Counted from the first letter of the stretch, positions 1 to 9,874 are shown. The stretch: 14,995 nt of DNA from JAVKFY01 sp040223615 (GCA_040223615.1 JAVKFY010000043.1:1-14995); one strand, 5' to 3'. The notes: a model not told the origin generated them from the sequence alone. A program made the numbers and translations.

Positions 1-1
1 G

Positions 2-1996
2 CCCGGTGCTGGTGCCGGCGCGCCGCGCTTCGCCGATGCCGCCCGCCCGCGCCGCGACGCGCCGCAGAAACCGCGCACCGCGCGCCGGGGCGAAGCGCCG
101 CGACGCCGCGGCAAGCTCACCGTGGTGCAGGCGCTGGGCGATGACAGCGAGCGCACGCGTTCGCTGGCGTCGGTCAAGCGCGAGCGCGAGCGTCAGCGTC
201 GCGCCCGCGCCGAGGAACTGGCGACCGACAGCGGCAAGGTGGTGCGCGAAGTGATTATTCCAGACACGATCACCGTGCAGGAGCTTGCCAACCGCATGGC
301 CGAGCGCGGCGTCGACGTCATCCGCAAGCTCATGGAAATGGGCGTGATGGCGACGATCAACCAGTCGATCGACGCCGATACCGCCGAGCTGGTGGTGGCC
401 GAATTCGGCCACCGCGCCCGCCGCGTCAGCGCCGCGGACGTCGAGATCGGCCTGGAAGGCGATGCCGACGATGATGCCGATCTGCGGTCCCGGCCGCCGG
501 TGGTCACCGTGATGGGCCACGTCGACCACGGCAAGACCTCGTTGCTGGACGCGATCCGTCAGTCCGACGTGGTCAGCGGCGAGGCCGGCGGCATCACCCA
601 GCATATCGGCGCCTATCAGGTGACCGCGCCGTCCGGCGCCAAGATCACCTTCATCGACACCCCGGGCCACGCCGCCTTTACCGCGATGCGCCAGCGCGGC
701 GCCCAGGCCACCGACCTGGTGGTGCTGGTGGTCGCGGCCGACGACGGCGTGATGCCGCAGACCATCGAGGCAATCAACCACGCCCGCGCCGCCGAGGTGC
801 CGATCATCGTGGCGATAAACAAGATGGACCGCCCCGATGCCAACCCCGAACGCGTGAAGCAGGAATTGCTGCAGCACGAGATCGTGGTCGAGAGCATGAG
901 TGGCGAGGTGCAGGCGATCGAGGTCTCGGCCCTGAAGAAGACCGGTCTCGACGCGCTGGAAGAGGCGATCACGCTGCAGGCCGAACTGCTGGAGCTGAAA
1001 GCCAACCCGAACCGCGTCGCCGAGGGCGTCATCGTCGAGGCCAAGCTCGACCGTGGCCGCGGCCCGGTCGCCACGGTGCTGGTACAGCGCGGCACGCTGC
1101 GCGTCGGCGACGTGTTCGTGGCCGGTGCCGAGTGGGGCAAGGTCCGCGCCCTGATCGACAGCACCGGCAACCGCATCGAGGAGGCCGGCCCGGCCGTCCC
1201 GGTCGAGGTCGTCGGCGCCAACGCCGCGCCGGAGGCCGGCGATCCGTTCATCGTCGTCGAGAGCGAGGCCCGCGCCCGCGAGGTCACCGACTTCCGCTCC
1301 GAGCGCGACCGCGAGAAGCGCCACGCTCAGGTCGCGCGCGGTTCGCTGGAGCAGATGTTCTCGCAGATCCAGGCCGGCGAGGTTCAGGAACTGCCGGTGG
1401 TGGTGAAGACCGACGTGCAGGGTTCGGCCGAGGCGATCTCTGCGGCGTTGACCGGCATGGGCACCGACGAAGTTGCCGTGCGCCTGCTGCATGTCGGTGT
1501 CGGCGGCATCACCGAGAGCGACATCACGCTGGCCGCGGCGTCGGGCGCCATGGTCGTGGGCTTCAACGTCCGCGCCAACGCCCAGGCCCGCGACCTGGCC
1601 AAGCGCGACCAGATCGACATCCGCTACTACTCGGTGATCTACGAGCTGGTCGACGATGTGAAGGCGATGCTGTCGGGCATGCTGGCACCGGAAGTGCGCG
1701 AAACCATCATCGGCAATGCCGAGATCCTGGAGGTGTTCAACATCACCAAGGTCGGCAAGATCGCCGGTTGCCGCGTCACCAACGGCGTCGTGCGGCGCAA
1801 CACCAAGGTGCGGCTGCTGCGCGACGATATCGTGATCCACACCGGTGGCCTGAAGACCTTGAAGCGCTTCAAGGACGAGGTCCGCGAGGTGCAGGCCGGC
1901 CAGGAGTGCGGCATGGCGATGGAGAATTACGAGAACCTCCAGCCTGGCGACCAGATCGAGGTCTTCGAGGTCGAGGAAGTCCAGCGCTCGCTGTAG
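2..1996 (+). CDS. infB: Translation initiation factor IF-2, 5'-truncated by window edge
   Basis: IF-2 is the GTPase that brings initiator fMet-tRNA to the 30S subunit and promotes 50S joining. The reading frame is open from base 2, so the start and the N-terminal part of the variable basic/Ala-Pro-rich region lie outside; 664 residues are visible, whereas alphaproteobacterial IF-2 is usually 850 or more. In order: an Arg/Ala/Pro-rich low-complexity stretch (visible residues 1-75), the IF2_N domain (about 79-137), then the G domain with G1 GHVDHGKTS (bases 515-541), G3 DTPGH (656-670), G4 NKMD (818-829) and G5 SALKKTG (926-946). Domains II, III and the tRNA-binding C2 domain follow, ending in EVEEVQRSL and TAG. 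It heads the visible part of a conserved infB-rbfA-truB-rpsO-pnp cluster; nusA probably lies upstream, which is inference. Identification is essentially certain. Confidence 0.98.
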   Translation, partial: PGAGAGAPRFADAARPRRDAPQKPRTARRGEAPRRRGKLTVVQALGDDSERTRSLASVKRERERQRRARAEELATDSGKVVREVIIPDTITVQELANRMAERGVDVIRKLMEMGVMATINQSIDADTAELVVAEFGHRARRVSAADVEIGLEGDADDDADLRSRPPVVTVMGHVDHGKTSLLDAIRQSDVVSGEAGGITQHIGAYQVTAPSGAKITFIDTPGHAAFTAMRQRGAQATDLVVLVVAADDGVMPQTIEAINHARAAEVPIIVAINKMDRPDANPERVKQELLQHEIVVESMSGEVQAIEVSALKKTGLDALEEAITLQAELLELKANPNRVAEGVIVEAKLDRGRGPVATVLVQRGTLRVGDVFVAGAEWGKVRALIDSTGNRIEEAGPAVPVEVVGANAAPEAGDPFIVVESEARAREVTDFRSERDREKRHAQVARGSLEQMFSQIQAGEVQELPVVVKTDVQGSAEAISAALTGMGTDEVAVRLLHVGVGGITESDITLAAASGAMVVGFNVRANAQARDLAKRDQIDIRYYSVIYELVDDVKAMLSGMLAPEVRETIIGNAEILEVFNITKVGKIAGCRVTNGVVRRNTKVRLLRDDIVIHTGGLKTLKRFKDEVREVQAGQECGMAMENYENLQPGDQIEVFEVEEVQRSL

Positions 1997-2010
1997 CCGC
2001 AACCGGAGCT

Positions 2011-2100
2011 GTCATTCCCGCGCAGGCGGGAATCCAGGCAGCGTAGGCCATTCGCGACGACCTCGCCCTTGTTCCCTGGGTGCCCTTCTGCGGGCATGAC
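2011..2100. repeat. Inverted pair of REP-like palindromic repeats (ATTCCC...GGGAAT type)
   Basis: The infB-rbfA gap holds two related units in opposite orientation. The left unit (2011-2037) begins GTCATTCCCGC and contains a perfect 8-bp stem, ATTCCCGC (2014-2021) and GCGGGAAT (2026-2033), around a GCAG loop. The right unit (2075-2100), read on the minus strand, begins GTCATGCCCGC and continues with a diverged form of the same pattern ending CACCCAGG. The outer ends form an 11-bp inverted repeat with one mismatch (2011-2021 and 2090-2100). The core fits the ATTCCC-N8-GGGAAT pattern known as dRS3 in Neisseria and as a dispersed intergenic repeat in many proteobacteria. It encodes no protein. 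The left hairpin lies 17 bases past the infB stop and could attenuate transcription or protect infB mRNA ends. It has no T-run, so a strong terminator is unlikely. Confidence 0.75.
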
Positions 2101-2150
2101 GGGACGGCGTCGGTCGCCGCTGGTTGGCAAGTAGCTTCGGGAGTCATGAC

Positions 2151-2606
2151 ATGGCCAAGCGACGGCGCGGAAGCGCGTCCGCCGATGGCGGCGCGGCACC
2201 GCTTAGCCAGCGCCAGTTGCGCGTCGGCGAGGCGATCCGCCAGGCGCTTGCCGAGCTGATCCTGCGCGGCCACGTGGTCGACCGCGACGCCGGCGAGGTC
2301 ATCGCCACGGTCACCGAGGTCCGGGTCTCGCCCGACCTGAAGAACGCCACCGGATTCGTGGTCCCGACCGACAGCCGCGGCGACGACGTGCTGGCGCCGC
2401 TGAACCGGATGGCGCCGGTGCTGCGCGGCGAGCTGGCCCGCATGCTGCACCTGAAATACGCCCCGCGCCTGAGCTTCGTCGCCGACCGTTCGTTCGACAA
2501 CGCCGCCAGCATCGACGCGCTGCTGCGCCGGCCGGACGTCGCCCGCGACCTGGTGCCGGACGGCGACAATGACAACGACGATGGCAACGACGGGGATCCG
2601 TGCTGA
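2151..2606 (+). CDS. rbfA: Ribosome-binding factor A
   Basis: RbfA is a small KH-fold assembly factor that binds the 30S subunit and helps mature the 5' end of 16S rRNA. The protein has 151 residues. The conserved N-terminal part reads SQRQLRVGEAIRQALAELI, followed by the beta-strand region with VTEVRVSPDLKNA and the helix LRGELARMLHLKYAPRLSFVAD with SFDNAASIDALL. The C-terminus is a short Asp/Asn-rich acidic tail, typical of alphaproteobacterial homologues. I chose ATG 2151 because GGGAG at 2139-2143 is a well-spaced ribosome binding site. An in-frame TTG at 2124 would add nine residues that look like intergenic sequence. The TGA overlaps the truB ATG by one base, so translation is probably coupled. 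Confidence 0.96.
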   Translation: MAKRRRGSASADGGAAPLSQRQLRVGEAIRQALAELILRGHVVDRDAGEVIATVTEVRVSPDLKNATGFVVPTDSRGDDVLAPLNRMAPVLRGELARMLHLKYAPRLSFVADRSFDNAASIDALLRRPDVARDLVPDGDNDNDDGNDGDPC

Positions 2607-3505
2607 TGGGGCGCCGGCGCAAGGGCAAGCCGATCACCGGCTGGGTGCTGCTCGACAAGCCGGTCGGCGCGGTCTCGACCAAGGCGCTGAACAAGGTGCG
2701 CTGGCTGTTCGGCGCCGCCAAGGCCGGCCACGCCGGCACGCTCGACCCGCTGGCCAGCGGCATGCTGCCGATCGCGCTTGGCGAGGCGACCAAGGTCATC
2801 GCCCGCGTCACCGACTCCTCGAAGACCTATCATTTCACCGTGCGCTGGGGCGAGCAGCGCGACACCGACGATGCCGAGGGCGAGGTCGTCGCCAGCAGCG
2901 ATGCCCGCCCGACCCGCGCCGCCCTGGAAGCCGCGCTGGAGAACTACCTCGGCGACATCGAGCAGGTGCCGCCGCGCTACTCGGCGATCAAGGTCGACGG
3001 CGAGCGCGCCTACGCCCTGGCCCGCGATGGCGAGCACGTCGAGCTGGCATCGCGCATCGTGCATGTCGCGGATCTGCGGTTGGTCGCCTACGAGGACGGC
3101 GGCGACGTCGCCGAACTGGCGCTGGACTGCGGCAAGGGCACCTATGTGCGTGCCCTGGCGCGCGATCTGGGCCGCGATCTGGGGTGTTTCGGCCACGTCG
3201 CGAGCCTCCGGCGCACCAGGGTCGGCCCGTTCCGGGTCGAGGCCGCGATTTCGCTGGATAATCTGGAGGCCCTGATGCATAAAGGCGCGCTTGAAACCGC
3301 CCTGCAACCGGTGGACGCCGGGCTGGCCGACATCCCGGCTGTGGCGATCACTGGAACCGAGGCGGACAGGCTGCGCAGTGGACAGCCGATCCGTGTCCCC
3401 AGCAGCCTTCAGGGCACCGTCTATGCCAAGACCGGCGGCCGCCCGATCGCGATGGCGCATCTCCAGGACGGAGAACTGCGACCCACGCGGGTTTTCAACT
3501 TATAG
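2606..3505 (+). CDS. truB: tRNA pseudouridine-55 synthase TruB
   Basis: TruB converts U55 in the T-loop of nearly all elongator tRNAs to pseudouridine and also acts as a tRNA chaperone. The protein has 299 residues, the normal size. The catalytic motif GHAGTLDPLASG is present with the nucleophilic aspartate at residue 47. The other family signatures follow: YSAIKVDGERAYALAR near residues 130-145 and DCGKGTYVRALARDLG near 174-190. The C-terminal part (about 240-299) matches the position of the TruB C-terminal RNA-binding region. ATG 2606 shares its A with the rbfA stop; an in-frame GTG at 2600 would add two residues and cannot be excluded. A 22-bp gap separates it from rpsO. Confidence 0.97.
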   Translation: MGRRRKGKPITGWVLLDKPVGAVSTKALNKVRWLFGAAKAGHAGTLDPLASGMLPIALGEATKVIARVTDSSKTYHFTVRWGEQRDTDDAEGEVVASSDARPTRAALEAALENYLGDIEQVPPRYSAIKVDGERAYALARDGEHVELASRIVHVADLRLVAYEDGGDVAELALDCGKGTYVRALARDLGRDLGCFGHVASLRRTRVGPFRVEAAISLDNLEALMHKGALETALQPVDAGLADIPAVAITGTEADRLRSGQPIRVPSSLQGTVYAKTGGRPIAMAHLQDGELRPTRVFNL

Positions 3506-3527
3506 GATCGAGGTTTAGGAGCCTTAG

Positions 3528-3797
3528 ATGTCGATCACGGCCGAGCGCAAGACCGCGCTGATCAAAGACTATGGCATGAAGGAGGGCGACACCGGTTCGC
3601 CCGAGGTGCAGGTGGCGATCCTGACGGAGCGCATCGTCAACCTCACGGAGCACTTCAAGGAACACAAGAAAGACAACCACAGCCGGCGCGGCCTGCTGAT
3701 GCTGGTGAGCCAGCGTCGGCGCCTGCTCGGCTATCTGAAGCGGATCGACCAGCAGCGTTACGAGACGCTGATCGCGCGCCTGGGACTACGGCGCTAA
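3528..3797 (+). CDS. rpsO: 30S ribosomal protein S15
   Basis: S15 is a primary 16S rRNA-binding protein of the 30S platform, contacting helices 20-22 and forming bridge B4 to the 50S subunit. The 89-residue product is exactly the family length and carries the hallmark stretches GDTGSPEVQVAILTERI (about 20-36), HKKDNHSRRGLL (about 45-56) and SQRRRLLGYLKR. The start is well supported by TAGGAG at 3516-3521, six bases before ATG. The rpsO-pnp neighbour pair is conserved through proteobacteria. In E. coli S15 represses its own translation through its leader; the 22-bp truB-rpsO gap here leaves little room for an equivalent structure outside the coding sequence. Confidence 0.98.
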   Translation: MSITAERKTALIKDYGMKEGDTGSPEVQVAILTERIVNLTEHFKEHKKDNHSRRGLLMLVSQRRRLLGYLKRIDQQRYETLIARLGLRR

Positions 3798-3808
3798 GGG
3801 TGGTCGAT

Positions 3809-3917
3809 CGGCACCGCAATCCGCTTCGACAACGACCCGCCGCCGGGATCCGCCCGGCGCCGGCCATCGCGGTGCCCGCCACCCATTGACCTGAAGCCGC
3901 CCGGGACCGTCCCGGGC
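3809..3917 (+). promoter_or_regulatory. Structured rpsO-pnp intergenic leader (candidate RNase III / PNPase autoregulation site)
   Basis: The 142-bp gap between rpsO and pnp can form nested hairpins. GGCACCGC (3810-3817) pairs perfectly with GCGGTGCC (3869-3876). Inside that, CGCCGGG (3841-3847) pairs with CCCGGCG (3853-3859) across a 5-base loop. A third hairpin from GCCCGGG (3899-3905) and CCCGGGC (3911-3917) lies ten bases before the pnp ribosome binding site. In E. coli the pnp leader is a stem-loop cut by RNase III and then used by PNPase to destabilise its own mRNA. I infer a similar role from position and structure only. The last hairpin is followed by GTGCTGTTT, too poor in T to be called a Rho-independent terminator of rpsO with confidence. 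Confidence 0.5.
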
Positions 3918-3939
3918 GTGCTGTTTGAGGACGTTTGGA

Positions 3940-6078
<2,139 letters not shown>

Positions 6079-6099
6079 GCCGGCTGCACATCGCTACGG

Positions 6100-6127
6100 A
6101 AAGGGCGCCTTCGCGGGCGCCCTTTTT
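6100..6127 (+). terminator. Rho-independent terminator of the infB-pnp cluster
   Basis: A perfect 10-bp stem, AAAGGGCGCC (6100-6109) and GGCGCCCTTT (6116-6125), encloses the loop TTCGCG. The T-run continues to 6127. It starts 21 bases after the pnp stop and is the clearest terminator in the window, marking the end of the translation/RNA-decay operon. Confidence 0.92.
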
Positions 6128-6129
6128 CG

Positions 6130-6157
6130 TGGTCAGCGGTGACTGGTTCACTATGAT
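6130..6157 (+). promoter_or_regulatory. Candidate sigma70-type promoter for the SDR gene
   Basis: TGGTCA (6130-6135, four of six matches to TTGACA) and TATGAT (6152-6157, five of six to TATAAT) are 16 bases apart. They lie just after the pnp terminator and about 30 bases before the SDR start, where a new promoter is needed. This is pattern matching by eye in GC-rich DNA, so support is moderate. Confidence 0.4.
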
Positions 6158-6187
6158 CGCGCCGGCCGGAAAGAACGGGGGAACGTC

Positions 6188-7150
6188 ATGGAAAGCTTCG
6201 CGGACAGACTGGCGGTGATCACCGGCGCCGGCTCGGGGATGGGGCGCGAACTGGCGGTGCAGCTCGCCGCCGAGGGTTGCCATCTGGCGCTGTGCGACCT
6301 GTCGGAGGCCAATCTCGCCGAGACCAAGGTGCGCTGTGCCGACGGCAATCCGGCCGTGACGGTCTCCACGCACCTCTGCGACGTCGCCGACGAGGACTCG
6401 GTTCTGGCCTTCCGCGACGCGACGCTCGAAGCGCACGGCACCGACCACGTGCACCTGGTGTTCAGCAATGCCGGCATCGGTGGCGGCGGCAGTTTCATCG
6501 CCGACGAGCGCGAGGACTGGGAGCGCACCTTCAATGTCTGCTGGGGCGGGGTCTACAACGTCGCCCGCGCCTTTGTGCCGCTGCTGGTCGCCGCCGAGGC
6601 AGGCCACCTGGTGAACACCAGCTCGATCAACGGTTTCTGGGCCAGCCTCGGCCCGAACCAGGCGCACACCGCCTACAGCGCCGCCAAGTTCGCGGTGAAG
6701 GGATTTTCCGAGGCGCTGATCACCGACCTGCGCCTCAACGCCCCGCACGTGAAGGTCTCGGTGGTGATGCCGGGCCACATCGGCACCGACATCGTCGCCA
6801 ATTCGCGCAGCGCCATGGGCAAGGAAGCGACCATGACGGCGGAAGAGGTGTCGGTGCTGCGCGCCCGCCTGGTCACGCGCGGCCTGCCGGTCGACAACGT
6901 GCCGGACGACGCCATCCGCGAGTTCTTTCGCCAGCGTGCCGAGGATTTCCGCGAGAAGGCGCCGACCAGCGCGGCCGAAGCCTCGACCGTCATCCTCGAC
7001 GGCGTCCGCGCCGGCCGCTGGCGCATCCTGGTCGGCGCCGACGCCGAGGCGCTGGACGAACGAGTTCGCGCCACGCCGGAGGACGTCTACGAGAGCGAGT
7101 TCCTGGCCCGCTTCAACGCAGACGGCCACTTCAACGCGTTGACTCGCTAG
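6188..7150 (+). CDS. Short-chain dehydrogenase/reductase (SDR), substrate unknown
   Basis: This is a 320-residue NAD(P)-dependent oxidoreductase of the classical SDR type with a Rossmann fold, expected in the cytoplasm. The cofactor motif TGAGSGMG is at residues 12-19, the structural motif NAG (in SNAGIGG) near residue 96, the catalytic serine probably in NTSSING (S145/S146), and the catalytic YxxxK at Y163 and K167 (YSAAK). The Asp in LALCDLSEANL after the second beta strand hints at NAD(H) preference, which is inference. The protein is about 60-70 residues longer than a minimal SDR, with a charged C-terminal extension. ATG 6188 follows a G-rich ribosome binding site (6176-6181). It stands alone after the pnp terminator, and its last 20 bases overlap the convergent DUF2339 gene. 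The substrate cannot be told from sequence. Confidence 0.92.
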   Translation: MESFADRLAVITGAGSGMGRELAVQLAAEGCHLALCDLSEANLAETKVRCADGNPAVTVSTHLCDVADEDSVLAFRDATLEAHGTDHVHLVFSNAGIGGGGSFIADEREDWERTFNVCWGGVYNVARAFVPLLVAAEAGHLVNTSSINGFWASLGPNQAHTAYSAAKFAVKGFSEALITDLRLNAPHVKVSVVMPGHIGTDIVANSRSAMGKEATMTAEEVSVLRARLVTRGLPVDNVPDDAIREFFRQRAEDFREKAPTSAAEASTVILDGVRAGRWRILVGADAEALDERVRATPEDVYESEFLARFNADGHFNALTR

Positions 7151-9770
7151 CCGTCGGCGGCGCTTTCCGGAACAGCAGCCGCTGGTACAGCCAGCCGATG
7201 CCGACCAGCACCGCGCCCAGGCCGATGAAGCTGAGCGCGCGGTAGGCGCCTTCCAGGTCGCCCATGTCGACCAGGAACACCTTGGCGATGGTGACCAGCA
7301 GCACGATGGCCGAGGCCAGCCGTGCCGGCTGCGAGCCGAGCAGCAACCCGCCCAGCAGCAGCGCCACGCCGTAGCCCAGCCACGCCACCGATAGCGCGTA
7401 TAGCGTCGTGTCGGCGTTGTCGGAGAGGTACGGCCCGCCGAACAGCCGCATGACCTGTAGCGACAGGTAGGCGAAACCAAGCAGCACGGCGACGCCGGCG
7501 ACGATGCCGCGCGCCCAGGCTGGCCGCGTCGGCCGCGTCAGCACCGCCAGCACGCCGGCCAGGATGCCCGGCAGCAGGTAGCCGAGCAGGATCAGGTTGA
7601 TCACCGCGCCATCGATGCGCCGGCCAGTGAGCCACGGGTTGTCGAACAGCAGCAGCCCGCCGACGATCCCGACCATCGCCATCGCGGTCAGTATCGCGGC
7701 GGCGACATTGTGCACGATCGAGCCGGTGCGTCCGCGCACCCATTCCAGGCCAATGGCGACGGCCAGTATCGCGTTCACCTGCAACGCGACCTCGGTCAGG
7801 CCGGCAGTGCCGGCGTAGATGTCGCCGGCGTGGATGTAGTGCCGGATCTCGACGAACACGGTGAGCACGGTGAACAGGATGGCGCCGCTCTCGACCATGC
7901 GCGCGGGGATGTCGTCGGCACGCTTGCGCAGCCGCCAGCCCGACCACCAGAACGCCGCCGCCGGGACCCCGTAGCCCCACAGCAGCCAGTTCAGAATCGG
8001 CGTCGTGCCGAGGTCGTCGGCGACCGTCGGCTGCCACGCGGTGCGCGCCGCCAGCACCGCGACCATCACGGCGGCCAGCCAGCGTAGCGCGGGTACCGGC
8101 CGCTTCTCGGCGATCCAGGCGATGCCCGGCACCATCAGCGCCAGCCCGACCGTGAGCCAGCCCTTCTCCAGCGCGAAGGTCAGCGCCAGCGCCAGCCCGG
8201 CGACCCCGCCGACGGCGAAGATCGCCACGCCCGCCGCCAGCCCCGGCCGGTGCGGCCGCCGCTGCAGCCGGTCGCTGGCGAGCGCGTAGAGCGCCCCGCC
8301 GATCAGCGCCAGCGCCGCGAAGCTGTAGGAATGCGTGTGGTCGCCGACGCGCCAGTACAGCGCCAGCAGGATCGCCACCGGCGCCGCCACCGCCGAGCCG
8401 GCCCACAGCATCGCCGGCACCGCGCGGGGCGAGCCGCCCTGGCGAAGCAAGCCGGCGAGCCCGAACAGCGCCGCGAACAGTCCGCCAACGACCAGATGGC
8501 CGGTCACCGGCCGCCGTGCCGGGTCGACCTCCAGCCGCACCATGTCGCTCTCGACCAGGAGCTGTCCGACCGGCGCCTTGACCGCCCAGTCCGCCATCAC
8601 CAGCGCCGTCATCAGGGCCGCTGCCGGTACCGCCGCCGCGCTCGCATCGGCGCGCCACGCGACGGCCAGCGTCGCCGCGACCAGAAGCCCGAATCCGGCC
8701 AGCGCCAGCGTGTCGTGCCCGCTCGCCAGCACCAGCAGCGCGCCGGCCACGACGTAGGTGGCGATCGCGCCGGAGGAGATCGCGTCGATCCGCCCCGGCT
8801 CGGCCGGCGGTCCGTACAGCAGGCCGGCGACGATCAGCGCCGCGGCCAGCACCAGGCAGCCGGCGAGTTGCACGATCACCGGCGCCATCGCCGTGCCGCC
8901 CGCCAGCACGCCGGGCAGGGCCCACAACGCCGACAACACCACCGCGGTGATCGCCAGCCAGCGCCACAGCCGGACCAGCGCCAGCGCGAAGGTGGCGCCG
9001 GTCACCACCACCAGGTAGATCGCCAGCGCCCACCAGTTCGGTTCGCTGGTGGAGACCAGTAGCGGCGCCAGGTAGGCGCCGACCATGCCCAGCGCCGCCA
9101 GCGCCGGCCCGTGCAGCAGTGCCGCCGCCAGCGTCGCCACGGCGACCAGCCCGAGCAGCACGAACGCCGCCGCCGGCGCCAGCATGCCGTAGAGCCCGTA
9201 AGCCGCGAACACCACGGCGTAGGCGACGGTGGTGCCGGCGGCGGTCAGGATCGAGGGAATGTGGGCGCTGGAAATGCCGAGCAACCCGCTGGCCAACTCG
9301 CGCCGCCGGGTCCACTCGCCCGCCGCGATCAGCACCACGGCCAGCAGCGCGCCCAAGGCCACCCGCGCGCCCGGCCCGAGCAGCCCGGCCTCGATCGAGT
9401 AGCGCACCATGAAGATGCCGCCCAAGGCCAGGGCCAGCCCGCCGACCCAGACCACCCAGCGGGTCCCGAACCGCTCCTCGAAGGACGGTTTCGGCCCGGC
9501 CGGCGCCAGCGCGGCGTCCGGTTCGGAATCGGATCCAGGTTCGGTGACGGCTTCCGGCCCCGCCTCGGGTTCCGCCGCCGCGTCGGCCGCTGGTTCGACC
9601 TCCGACGTGGTCTCGGGCAGCGGCGCTGCCCCGGCGGGCGCGCCTTCCAGTGCCGCGAGCCGCGCCTCCAGGCGTTTCAGCCGGCCGCGGGCTTCCAGCG
9701 CCAGCACGAAGCCGCCGATCGCCATCAGCGGCAGCACCATGATCGCGATGCCCAGAATCACGCCGTCCAT
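7131..9770 (-). CDS. DUF2339 family polytopic membrane protein
   Basis: This 879-residue inner-membrane protein has no established function. An N-terminal membrane helix (about 5-25) is followed by a short helical segment (RLKRLEARLAALEG) and an acidic Ala/Pro/Glu linker (about 44-97). The DUF2339 entry motif is FGTRWVVWVGGLALALGGIFM. The rest is a very long run of hydrophobic helices, apparently more than twenty, separated by short loops, with conserved-looking pieces such as RYSIEAGLLGPGARVALG and LGYGVALLLGG. No catalytic motif is evident. ATG at 9770 is the natural first methionine before the membrane helix, but no convincing ribosome binding site precedes it. The gene is divergent from the MBL-rhodanese gene. 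Its TGA (7131-7133) lies inside the 3' end of the SDR gene. The family assignment is from the motif and overall architecture. Confidence 0.88.
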   Translation of the reverse strand: MDGVILGIAIMVLPLMAIGGFVLALEARGRLKRLEARLAALEGAPAGAAPLPETTSEVEPAADAAAEPEAGPEAVTEPGSDSEPDAALAPAGPKPSFEERFGTRWVVWVGGLALALGGIFMVRYSIEAGLLGPGARVALGALLAVVLIAAGEWTRRRELASGLLGISSAHIPSILTAAGTTVAYAVVFAAYGLYGMLAPAAAFVLLGLVAVATLAAALLHGPALAALGMVGAYLAPLLVSTSEPNWWALAIYLVVVTGATFALALVRLWRWLAITAVVLSALWALPGVLAGGTAMAPVIVQLAGCLVLAAALIVAGLLYGPPAEPGRIDAISSGAIATYVVAGALLVLASGHDTLALAGFGLLVAATLAVAWRADASAAAVPAAALMTALVMADWAVKAPVGQLLVESDMVRLEVDPARRPVTGHLVVGGLFAALFGLAGLLRQGGSPRAVPAMLWAGSAVAAPVAILLALYWRVGDHTHSYSFAALALIGGALYALASDRLQRRPHRPGLAAGVAIFAVGGVAGLALALTFALEKGWLTVGLALMVPGIAWIAEKRPVPALRWLAAVMVAVLAARTAWQPTVADDLGTTPILNWLLWGYGVPAAAFWWSGWRLRKRADDIPARMVESGAILFTVLTVFVEIRHYIHAGDIYAGTAGLTEVALQVNAILAVAIGLEWVRGRTGSIVHNVAAAILTAMAMVGIVGGLLLFDNPWLTGRRIDGAVINLILLGYLLPGILAGVLAVLTRPTRPAWARGIVAGVAVLLGFAYLSLQVMRLFGGPYLSDNADTTLYALSVAWLGYGVALLLGGLLLGSQPARLASAIVLLVTIAKVFLVDMGDLEGAYRALSFIGLGAVLVGIGWLYQRLLFRKAPPTASESTR

Positions 9771-9874
9771 GGGACAATGTAGGCGCTGCGGCGCGGCGCC
9801 GGAACCTATCCGTACCTGGCCGATTGTTCCTTCATTGCGCCCCGGCTGGGCGCGCGTTCAAACGAGGCACGACC
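9771..9874. promoter_or_regulatory. Divergent intergenic region between the DUF2339 and MBL-rhodanese genes
   Basis: Promoters for both divergent genes should lie in these 104 bases, but I see no convincing -35/-10 pair on either strand. Two things are visible: GAGG at 9864-9867, the ribosome binding site that fixes the MBL start at 9875, and a 6-bp stem (GCGCCC 9837-9842, GGGCGC 9848-9853) just upstream of it that could affect translation of the MBL gene. Confidence 0.4.

Noticed and set aside
1869..2450. Minus-strand frame across the infB-rbfA gap containing the peptide IPACAGMT
   Set aside because: This peptide is the translation of the REP-like repeat, not evidence of a gene.
2144..3460. 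438-codon open frame antisense to rbfA and truB
   Set aside because: Low-complexity composition and complete overlap with two recognised genes; its reading is the complement of their codon bias.
3899..3917. Rho-independent terminator of rpsO
   Set aside because: The stem is strong but only a weak T stretch follows, and it is adjacent to the pnp ribosome binding site, so a leader structure fits better.
7147..9777. 876-codon frame overlapping the DUF2339 gene on the same strand
   Set aside because: Its product is Arg/Gly/Ala-rich without any motif, whereas the alternative frame gives a coherent polytopic membrane protein.
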